Positions 1-6,015 of a stretch of DNA of 6,015 nucleotides are shown here, one piece after another (within the stretch, counting starts at the first letter, position 1; every line of letters starts with the position of its first letter). The notes below the pieces were generated by a model. The model was given only the letters and a program-made list of their open reading frames with translations. It made no database searches and was not told the DNA's origin. Location of the stretch: assembly GCA_030152625.1 (NCBI GenBank), contig JASLJD010000086.1, positions 1 through 6,015 of the forward strand, written 5' to 3'. Both the position numbers and the translations under genes were made by a program. This DNA is from Erysipelothrix sp. GTDB lineage: Bacteria > Bacillota_I > Bacilli_A > Erysipelotrichales > Erysipelotrichaceae.

Positions 1-542
1 CTTAAAGCAAAATCAGGATTGATGCGATTTAAAATACTGGACTTGCCAACACCACTTTGCCCCGCCAGTACACTGACTTTATCTTTAAGCAAAGCTTCAA
101 TCTCAAAAGCATCATCATCTTGACCTGTTGTGTAAACTGGATAGACATCTTCATACTCTTGAAGCACTTCAGCAAGCTCTTTTGGGCTTGCTAAATCTGT
201 TTTTGATATAATCACCACCGGGTCGATGCCTTCATAGGAAACAAGGAAAAGCAAACGATCTAAAAGACGATAAGAAAAATCGGGTTCGCGCATCGAAGTC
301 ACAATCAAAACTTGATCGACGTTGGCGACAAAAGGACGTGTCAAAGTATTTTTTCTTTCTAAAAGACGATCGATTAAGAAGGTGCCTTCTTCATCTTGTG
401 TCAATTCAACCCAATCGCCCACACGGGGTTTTTCCTTCAAGCGTAAGCGTCCACGAGCAATCGCCTCCACAATTTCACCTTCATGATAAACATGATACCT
501 ATTCGAAACAATCGATGTGATAAAACTTTTTTTAGTTGGCAT
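1..542 (-). CDS. rsgA: RsgA (YjeQ/CpgA) ribosome small-subunit-dependent GTPase, partial (N-terminal 180 residues)
   Basis: RsgA is a cytoplasmic GTPase that binds the 30S subunit late in assembly and acts in its final maturation. The visible 180 residues hold an N-terminal OB-fold (about 1-68, with the VGDWVEL strand at 41-47). The start of the circularly permuted G domain follows: the G4 motif (SKTD, 113-116) precedes the G1 P-loop (GQSGVGKSS, 161-169), the order that defines this family. G2, G3 and the C-terminal zinc-binding domain lie beyond the left edge. The start is ATG at 542-540, chosen because a perfect AGGAGG lies 6 bases upstream. It overlaps the 3' end of prkC by 11 bases, so translation is probably coupled. 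In B. subtilis the orthologue CpgA is phosphorylated by PrkC, which fits the adjacency. G4 has Ser where Asn or Thr is usual, a mild variation. Identification is secure. Confidence 0.95.
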   Translation of the reverse strand, partial: MPTKKSFITSIVSNRYHVYHEGEIVEAIARGRLRLKEKPRVGDWVELTQDEEGTFLIDRLLERKNTLTRPFVANVDQVLIVTSMREPDFSYRLLDRLLFLVSYEGIDPVVIISKTDLASPKELAEVLQEYEDVYPVYTTGQDDDAFEIEALLKDKVSVLAGQSGVGKSSILNRINPDFAL

Positions 543-2325
543 CTGTTTCCTCCTCTTGTTCTACTTCTTCCGCTTCTCCGACTTCTTCGGCCTCTTCAGG
601 CTTGGGTTCCGGCTTTGGTTCCGAAGCATCTTCTTCATGTTCTTCTTTTGGACGATCACTTTCTGCATAATAATAGAGAACAACAAAATTATCGTCTTCT
701 TGCACATAATAACTTCCAGGCATCGGATTGGATCGAACGACCACTTCATAATCAATGTTGTTTAAGTCATTCAGACTTAATTGTGAGCTTGAAAGCTTTT
801 CTAGTTTAACCTTCGCTCCCAAATCATTCATCATTTTTTCTGCTGTTTTAATCGGTTTGCCAATTAAGTCCGTTGGCACAAAGATTTCTAAATCCGAACT
901 TACAACCAAGACTATTTCTTGACGTTGATCTGGTTTAATGCGATCACCTGGTTTCAATAACTCTTGACGAATTACAGTCCCTGGCGGAAGATCACTCCGC
1001 GCTTCTTTTTTAATACGTACTAAAACATTGTGTTCCGCTAAGAGATCTTTCACTTCAGAGACCATCATCCCGGTATAATCTTCAACTTCATAAGTTTTAC
1101 CTTGAGAAACTGTCAAACGAACTTGCGATCCCACTAAAGCCTCTTGACCAGCACTTGGACTGCTGCTGATGACTTCCATATAATCATATTCATCGGAATA
1201 TTGATAAAGATAATTGGGATTGACATGCAAACCCAATTCATCCAAGATCAATCGAGCATCCTCAACCTTTTTACCACTTAAATCTGGCATCTTCACTTCT
1301 GTTTCCGCACGACTTCCACCAAAAAGATAAATCAACCCAATCGCAAGACTCACAATAAAGATGATCGAAGCTGCAAAGAGCCAATTCTTTCGTTTCTTTG
1401 ATGGATTCTCTTTGTCTTCATTCAAATCTTCCGGGTTCACTTGATCGAAAACTAAAGTCAGATCATCTTCAAGATCCCCTTCAGCTTCCCATAAATCTTC
1501 ATCCACTCTTTCGGGTTCTAAGCATGTGTTTAAGTCTTCTAGAAATTCGTGCATGCTTTTATAGCGGTAGTCTTTGTTTTTATGACTTGCTTTCCGGATG
1601 ATATTTTCAATCGAATTGGGCAAGCTTGGATTGAATTCTAAAACTGAAGGCAAGGGTTCACGCATATGCTTCATCGCAATTTCGACGGCTGATTCTCCGC
1701 GAAAAGGAACCTTCCCTGTCAACAACTCATAAAAAACAATCCCAAGGGCATAAATATCTGATTGAATACTCGCCTGCTCCCCTCGGGAACATTCTGGCGC
1801 TAGATAATGTACAGATCCTAAAACAGAATCTGATTGTGTCAGTTGCAAAGCATCCTCAGCTAAAGCAATCCCAAAATCAGCAATCTTAACCGTCCCATCC
1901 GATTTCACAAGAATGTTTTGCGGTTTCACATCTCGATGGATAACTTTTTGATCATGTGCTAAGGCAAGGCCGCTGCTGATTTGCTCCATAATGCTCACTG
2001 CTTCGTGTTTATCAAGGGCTCCACGACGTTGTAAAAGTTCTTTCAATGTTGTCCCATGGACCATCTCCATCACAATATAATGCTGCCCATCATCCTCACC
2101 AACATCATAGACATCGACAATATTTTCATGGGTTAAAGCCGAAGCAGCTTCCGCTTCACGTTGGAAACGTAAAAGCGCCACCGTATCTTGAGAAAAACTT
2201 CCTCGTAAAATTTTCACCGCTACCTCTCTTTCGAGAACGGTATCATAAGCCAGATAGACATCAGCCATCCCACCTGAACCTATTTTCTTTAAAATAGTAT
2301 AGCGGCCACCAATACGATTAGTCAT
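532..2325 (-). CDS. prkC: PrkC/PknB-type membrane Ser/Thr protein kinase with three PASTA domains
   Basis: This is a 597-residue Hanks-type kinase that crosses the membrane once and is thought to sense muropeptides or lipid II outside the cell. The kinase domain (about 9-270) has the glycine loop IGSGGMADV (15-23), the VAVK lysine K38, a likely helix-C glutamate E57, HRDVKPQN (130-137, catalytic D132), DFG (150-152) and APE (176-178). T163 and S165 in the activation loop are candidate autophosphorylation sites. An acidic juxtamembrane stretch (271-307) leads to a basic KKRK and a membrane helix (about 314-336). Three PASTA repeats follow outside the cell (about 341-409, 411-477, 478-554), then a Glu/Pro-rich tail (556-597). 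The start is ATG at 2325: upstream in-frame codons would add 22 residues unlike the family, whereas MTNRIGGRY matches usual PrkC N-termini and GAGG lies 9 bases upstream. It overlaps stp by 8 bases. Confidence 0.96.
   Translation of the reverse strand: [597 protein letters not shown]
549..554 (-). promoter_or_regulatory. Strong Shine-Dalgarno of rsgA inside the prkC coding end
   Basis: The minus strand reads AGGAGG at 554-549, 6 bases before the ATG at 542. It is a perfect core match to the anti-Shine-Dalgarno of 16S rRNA. The same bases fall in the Glu codons 591-593 of the kinase's acidic tail, so the sequence does two jobs. It decides the rsgA start and suggests direct ribosome entry for rsgA as well as coupling. 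Confidence 0.88.
556..591 (-). repeat. Two tandem 18-base units in the Glu-rich PrkC tail
   Basis: Two adjacent 18-base units (591-574 and 573-556, minus strand) encode AEEVGE and AEEVEQ. They differ at only a few positions, and share GAAGAAGT in the same register. They lie just after an [10 protein letters not shown] segment (569-578 of the kinase). This looks like local duplication in an extracellular low-complexity tail. Confidence 0.6.
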
Positions 2326-3061
2326 CACGATCAGCCTCAATGAGGATGAAGGAAATATTGTCATAACCGCCCGCTCGGTAAGCTTCTTCAAGGAGAAGTT
2401 GACGTTTTTCTTTAAGGGAGGATTGGCTTAGGATTTCAAGCATACGCTCATGTTTTACATAAGAGTGAAGACCATCCGAAGAAATCAAGACTTGCTCCCA
2501 ATCTTGGGGGAGATGGATAATCTGATAGACAATTTTTCGATCTATCCCGACAGCATTCATCAAAATGTTTCGTTTCGGATGTTTTTCAATATCTTCAAAG
2601 CGAATTTGATCTTTCAAATACATTTCATAAGCATAGGTTTGATCACGGCTCAAGCATTCTAAGTCGCCGTTTCGATAAGCATAAATTCGACTGTCACCGA
2701 TATTAAAGGCCAAGCTAGCATCTTTGCTTAAAACCAATGCGACCAAAGTTGTCCCCATGCCGTGATATTTCGAATGCGTTTGGGCTTTTTGGTAAACTTT
2801 TTCATTTGTTTTAGTGATCGCATCATGAAACCAAGCATTGATGGCTTGGACACTGCTGAAATCATGGTGATTTTTAAAAGCTTTTATTAATAATTTAACG
2901 GTCATGCGTGAAGCAAGCGAGCCTGCATTCGCACCCCCAATACCATCTGCAACCAAAGCAAAAACAACACCGTTTTTTTCTTCGATGGCTAAATAATCTT
3001 GATTTTCATCACGAACTAAACCAATTTCACTTGCTGTTACATATCTCATCGTACCACTCAC
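2318..3061 (-). CDS. stp: Stp/PrpC PP2C-family Ser/Thr protein phosphatase
   Basis: A soluble metal-dependent phosphatase of 247 residues, the usual size for bacterial PP2C partners of PASTA kinases. It removes phosphate from PrkC and its substrates. Family motifs occur in order: RDENQD (17-22), ADGIGG (38-43), GMGTT (101-105), NIGDSRIY (120-127), SSDGL (194-198) and GGYDNISF (231-238). The metal-binding aspartates D22, D39, D196 and D234 are present; D123 probably serves a third metal. The flap segment reads DQT (140-142) where DHS is common, and LMNAVG (167-172) where LTRALG is common. Two starts are possible: GTG at 3061, used here, overlapping the rsmB stop as GTGA with GGTGA 7 bases upstream; or ATG at 3049, giving 243 residues (MRYVTASEIG), closer to typical N-termini but with a poorer ribosome site. 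The kinase gene follows directly, overlapping by 8 bases. Confidence 0.95.
   Translation of the reverse strand: MSGTMRYVTASEIGLVRDENQDYLAIEEKNGVVFALVADGIGGANAGSLASRMTVKLLIKAFKNHHDFSSVQAINAWFHDAITKTNEKVYQKAQTHSKYHGMGTTLVALVLSKDASLAFNIGDSRIYAYRNGDLECLSRDQTYAYEMYLKDQIRFEDIEKHPKRNILMNAVGIDRKIVYQIIHLPQDWEQVLISSDGLHSYVKHERMLEILSQSSLKEKRQLLLEEAYRAGGYDNISFILIEADRDD
2335..2338 (-). promoter_or_regulatory. Shine-Dalgarno of prkC inside stp
   Basis: GAGG on the minus strand at 2338-2335 lies 9 bases before the ATG at 2325. It supports this ATG as the prkC start over codons further upstream. It sits within the last codons of stp, as the 8-base stp/prkC overlap requires. The match is short, so strength is moderate. 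Confidence 0.6.
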
Positions 3062-4257
3062 TTTCGCTTCACCAACTGGGCTATGTAAAATCCATCACCT
3101 TGGGTTTCCAAAGGATTTAAAAAGATTTCTTCTTTCAAGACGAAATGATCATTTCTTTCAAGAAATTTTTCCACTTGGCCTTCGTTTTCTTTTCGATTCA
3201 TTGTACACGTCGCATAAAGTAAAAGTCCATCTTCTTTGAGAAACTGAGATGTGTGGTCCAAAATATTGGCTTGCAAGACTTCAAGTTCATCCAAATCTTC
3301 AGGTTGAATGCGATAACGTAAATCCGGCTTGTGAGATAAAACCCCTAAACCTGAACAAGGTGCATCGATTAAGATCCGATCGAAGCGAGCCGATGTTTCA
3401 AAGTCTAAAACATCCGAAGCGATAATTTGCAGCGGTGTTTCGACACCCCATTTCGCCAAGAGTTCCTCTGTCTCTTTTGCACGTATCGGCTCCAGTTCAA
3501 GACCTAAAATCATCCCACTATCGCCTAGTTTGTCGGCGATTTGACTTGTTTTTGTGCCTGGACCGCAGCAACAATCTAAAACAGCCATCTCTTTTTCAAG
3601 TTCTAAATACTCAACAACCCTTTGACTGTTAATGTCTTGAATTAAAACATCGCCTTTTTGAAGAAAGTCTGTTTGAAAAAGACTTGACAAGGCTTGATTT
3701 CCTTCAATATGTTCTTCCAATTCTTTATCTTCCCGTCGTGGGTTCAGACGGATATAATAAGGTTTTTGCTTTTGGCAATAGGCTGCATAGTCTATCGCGA
3801 AGTCTTCAGTATATTGGGCTGATAGAAGTTTCAAAATCCACAAAGGAAAACTGTATTCAATACTGGCCTTCTCTAAGTGATCGCCTTCAATTTCACGAGC
3901 TGGATTTTGAACAATCTTTTTCATGACTGCATTCACTAAGCCATGAAAGTTTTCCAAGCCAATCGATTTCACCAAATCAACCGACTCATTAACCAGCGCA
4001 TAATCGGGAACCCGATCAAAATAATAATGTTGGGCTGCCCCCATCATTAAAATCAAATGAACTTCTTTGTTTAAGGCATCATCGACATAGGCCTTCACTT
4101 GATAGTCTAAATATAAATAATGATCCAATACTGTGTAAACTAAAGCAGTAATAAAATCTTGCTCTTGCGGCGGAAAAGTTTTTTCTCGCAAGGCAAGATG
4201 AGCATGTTTGTCTTCAAATAAAATCTCTTTCAAAATATGATAAGCTTCTTTTCTCAT
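3058..4257 (-). CDS. rsmB: RsmB (Sun/Fmu) 16S rRNA (cytosine-5)-methyltransferase
   Basis: RsmB transfers a methyl group from S-adenosylmethionine to C5 of a 16S rRNA cytosine (C967 in E. coli numbering). The 399-residue protein is a little shorter than typical RsmB (about 430-450). An N-terminal NusB-like helical domain (about 1-135) is followed by the Rossmann methyltransferase domain. Visible motifs are IQDINSQ (206-212), SAM motif I LDCCCGPGTKTSQIA (227-241), motif IV DAPCSGLG (298-305, C301), HKPDLRYR (309-316) and motif VI ATCTMNRKENEG (349-360). C351 is the expected catalytic nucleophile and C301 the cysteine that assists release. Motif I is unusual: CCCGPGTKT instead of the common CAAPGGKT. 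The start is ATG at 4257, overlapping the priA stop as ATGA; no clear Shine-Dalgarno is visible, so translation probably depends on reinitiation after priA. Family assignment is secure; the rRNA position is inferred from the family. Confidence 0.94.
   Translation of the reverse strand: MRKEAYHILKEILFEDKHAHLALREKTFPPQEQDFITALVYTVLDHYLYLDYQVKAYVDDALNKEVHLILMMGAAQHYYFDRVPDYALVNESVDLVKSIGLENFHGLVNAVMKKIVQNPAREIEGDHLEKASIEYSFPLWILKLLSAQYTEDFAIDYAAYCQKQKPYYIRLNPRREDKELEEHIEGNQALSSLFQTDFLQKGDVLIQDINSQRVVEYLELEKEMAVLDCCCGPGTKTSQIADKLGDSGMILGLELEPIRAKETEELLAKWGVETPLQIIASDVLDFETSARFDRILIDAPCSGLGVLSHKPDLRYRIQPEDLDELEVLQANILDHTSQFLKEDGLLLYATCTMNRKENEGQVEKFLERNDHFVLKEEIFLNPLETQGDGFYIAQLVKRK
3069..3073 (-). 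promoter_or_regulatory. Weak Shine-Dalgarno candidate for the GTG start of stp
   Basis: GGTGA on the minus strand at 3073-3069 can pair with the extended anti-Shine-Dalgarno (complement GGAGGTGA) and sits 7 bases before GTG at 3061. It tips the start choice slightly to GTG over ATG at 3049, which has no clear site of its own. It lies in the last codons of rsmB. Confidence 0.4.
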
Positions 4258-6015
4258 TCTATGCTTAAAGGGTTGACATCCACAACGACTTGACTTAAGT
4301 TCATGCTTTGATAAACAGCCATCACCGCATGCAGTTCTTCAATCATACCCTCTAAATCCCTTCCTTTCACTAATATTCGACTCCGATAACGTCCCGACAA
4401 GCGACGGAGGCGACTGGGGCCAATAATCCGCATTTTCCTCTGATGAAGCATGGCTTCAAAACGATGGGCGGAATCATCCACTTTCTTTTCATCTTCATCG
4501 GAAAAAATTAAAGCAATTAAATAAGTATAAGGTGGATATTGAGCAAGTTTTCGATACGCCATTTCTTGTTTAAAGAAATGCTTGTACTTTTGATGGATAG
4601 CACAGATTATAGCATAATGATCCGGATTGAAACTTTGGATCAAAACCATGCCTTCCTTATTCCCGCGACCACTTCGGCCCGAAGCTTGTAATAACATCGC
4701 AAAACTTTCTTCAACACTGCGATAATTATCATAAACCAAGGCACTGTCCGCATCCACAATCCCCATCAAAGTCACATTCTCAATATCGATCCCCTTCGCA
4801 ATCATTTGCGTCCCTATTAATATATCATATTCTCGCTTTTGAAACGCAGTCAAAATTCTTTCATGGCTCCCTTTTCGACGTGTTGTGTCTGCATCCATCC
4901 GTAAGATCTTTGCTTCGGGGAATCGTTTAGAAAGTGCTTCACTCAAGCGCTCGGTCCCCACACCTTGTCCCAAAAGCTTGGTATTATCAGGGTTTTGTCG
5001 CGTTTGGTATTCGCATTGATGACACTTCAAAATATTTTCTTGTTTATGGTATTTTAAAGCTAAATCACAATAAGGACAATGCAAGACTTGCCCAGTTTCT
5101 GCACTTCTTAAAACCGGCAAATAACCTCTTCGATTCAATAAAAGCATTACCTGTTCCTTTTTGTCGAGGCGTTTTTGAATTTCTTCGAGAAGTTCAGGGG
5201 TTAAATAAGCCGATTCTTGTTTCAGAAGACTTTCTCTTGTATCAACAAGTTTAACTTTTGGAAAACTTTTATTGATCCGCTCTGGCATCTCCAACAATTG
5301 ATAACGTCCCCGCAATGCACGAGCATAACTGCCTAAATCCGGCGAGGCACTCCCTAAAATCAAGGGGCAGCTGTGATATTCCGATCGCCACTGAGCAATA
5401 TCACGCGTGTGATAGTAAGGTGTGTGGCTTTGCTTATAGCTATTGTCATGCTCTTCATCCATCACGATGAGACCTAAGCGATCAAAAGGAAGGAATACAG
5501 CGGAACGTGTGCCCACAACCAGTGGAACTTCATTATTCAAAACACGCATATATTGCTCGTATTTTTCTTGATTGTTTAAAGCAGAGTGGTAAATCGCAAC
5601 ATCTTCGGCAAAGCGTCTTGAAACACGATCGATCATTTGAGGTGTCAGGGCAATTTCAGGGACTAAAATCAAAACAGAAGCCCCTTGATCGATCACCTTT
5701 TGTGCAAGACGAAGATAGACTTCCGTTTTCCCACTGCCCGTTACACCGTGTAATAGATAGGTCTTGGCTTCATTCAATCTAACTTGACTTAAAACTTTTT
5801 CTTGTTGTTTCTGCAATTCAGGGAGAAATTTTTCTTTTTCTACATACTGACTTTGATAACGGGACTCTTCGTAAAACTCTTCGACAAATCCCCTTTGAAC
5901 AAGACTTTGAATACCCGGGTATTGAGCCCGTGCTTTTTGGTAAGTAGTGATTTTTTTGTCGGCTATCCAAGACAAAAATTCTTTTTGCTTTGGACCCAAA
6001 GCTTTGCCATCATCA
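4254..6015 (-). CDS. priA: PriA primosomal replication-restart helicase, partial (N-terminus missing)
   Basis: PriA is a superfamily 2 3'-to-5' DNA helicase that recognises stalled forks and starts primosome assembly. The frame is open to the right edge; counting from the first full codon (6014-6012), 586 residues are seen. Roughly 130-200 residues are missing, including the 3'-end-binding domain. What remains is winged-helix-like sequence (about 8-60), Walker A GVTGSGKTEVY (90-100), PEIALTP (119-125), GTRSAVFLP (168-176), DEEHDNSYKQ (186-195), GSASPD (221-226), LLNRRGY (292-298), the zinc-binding insertion (about 304-344), IGTQMIAKGID (400-410), QASGRSGR (443-450) and a C-terminal domain ending in NPLSIE. 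TTG at 5999 is an internal codon, not the likely start. Only Cys pairs 2 and 3 of the usual four are kept (C313, C316, C331, C334), so one zinc site appears lost. Motifs III and VI also depart from the usual GSATPS and QVAGRAGR. ATPase residues are intact, so it is probably functional. Confidence 0.96.
   Translation of the reverse strand, partial: DDGKALGPKQKEFLSWIADKKITTYQKARAQYPGIQSLVQRGFVEEFYEESRYQSQYVEKEKFLPELQKQQEKVLSQVRLNEAKTYLLHGVTGSGKTEVYLRLAQKVIDQGASVLILVPEIALTPQMIDRVSRRFAEDVAIYHSALNNQEKYEQYMRVLNNEVPLVVGTRSAVFLPFDRLGLIVMDEEHDNSYKQSHTPYYHTRDIAQWRSEYHSCPLILGSASPDLGSYARALRGRYQLLEMPERINKSFPKVKLVDTRESLLKQESAYLTPELLEEIQKRLDKKEQVMLLLNRRGYLPVLRSAETGQVLHCPYCDLALKYHKQENILKCHQCEYQTRQNPDNTKLLGQGVGTERLSEALSKRFPEAKILRMDADTTRRKGSHERILTAFQKREYDILIGTQMIAKGIDIENVTLMGIVDADSALVYDNYRSVEESFAMLLQASGRSGRGNKEGMVLIQSFNPDHYAIICAIHQKYKHFFKQEMAYRKLAQYPPYTYLIALIFSDEDEKKVDDSAHRFEAMLHQRKMRIIGPSRLRRLSGRYRSRILVKGRDLEGMIEELHAVMAVYQSMNLSQVVVDVNPLSIE

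Noticed and set aside
483..809. Plus-strand open frames, some Leu/Phe-rich and membrane-like, opposite the end of prkC
   Set aside because: Their hydrophobic residues are the antisense reading of GAA/GAG-rich codons in the kinase tail; they have no ribosome site and no recognisable motif.
2326..2391. Longer prkC start adding 22 residues
   Set aside because: The extra N-terminus overlaps stp deeply and does not resemble PrkC; ATG at 2325 has a Shine-Dalgarno and the usual short lead into the kinase domain.
2875..2886. Perfect 12-base palindrome TAAAAGCTTTTA
   Set aside because: It is inside stp, AT-rich, without a loop or T-run arrangement typical of a terminator, and the codons encode an ordinary part of the phosphatase.
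4934..5254. Plus-strand 106-codon open frame opposite priA
   Set aside because: It lies wholly inside conserved PriA coding sequence, shows no family features and is best explained as a chance antisense frame.
5997..5999. TTG as a real start of priA
   Set aside because: The reading frame continues to the window edge, and the PriA DNA-binding N-terminal domain would be missing; the gene is simply cut by the window.
1..6015. Mobile elements, CRISPR arrays, tRNA or rRNA genes, riboswitches, terminators
   Set aside because: The whole window is accounted for by five overlapping housekeeping genes; no inverted-repeat ends, repeat-spacer pattern or RNA-gene signature was seen on either strand.

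Overview
The window is a piece of a chromosomal housekeeping operon from a low-GC Gram-positive bacterium (Bacillota/Firmicutes). The evidence is the A+T-rich composition, the standard genetic code (UGA used as a stop, UGG for Trp) and the gene set. The order priA - rsmB - stp - prkC - rsgA is the Firmicutes core cluster priA-def-fmt-rsmB-(rlmN)-stp-prkC-rsgA with def, fmt and rlmN left out. The compact order and the divergent PriA and RsmB suggest a lineage away from Bacillus, perhaps Erysipelotrichia-like; that placement is inference only.

All genes lie on the minus strand, so transcription runs from high to low coordinates. In that order they are: priA (primosomal helicase, 5' end outside the window), 6015-4254; rsmB (16S rRNA m5C methyltransferase), 4257-3058; stp/prpC (PP2C phosphatase), 3061-2318; prkC/pknB (membrane Ser/Thr kinase with three PASTA domains), 2325-532; rsgA (ribosome-assembly GTPase, 3' end outside the window), 542-1. 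Each junction overlaps, by 4, 4, 8 and 11 bases. The window therefore has no non-coding base, and I see no internal promoter or terminator. The genes probably sit on one mRNA with translational coupling.

The cluster links replication restart (PriA), small-subunit maturation (RsmB, RsgA) and a cell-envelope-sensing phosphorylation switch (PrkC kinase reversed by Stp phosphatase). RsgA (CpgA) is a known PrkC substrate in Bacillus subtilis, which gives the kinase-GTPase adjacency a functional rationale.

I found no undescribed multi-gene system here. The most notable observation is in PriA: of the four Cys pairs that normally hold two zinc ions, pairs 1 and 4 are both substituted (the fourth reads NPDN) while pairs 2 and 3 are intact. 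This fits clean loss of one whole zinc site. A second point is the Glu-rich C-terminal tail of PrkC, whose last codons also form the Shine-Dalgarno sequence of rsgA.
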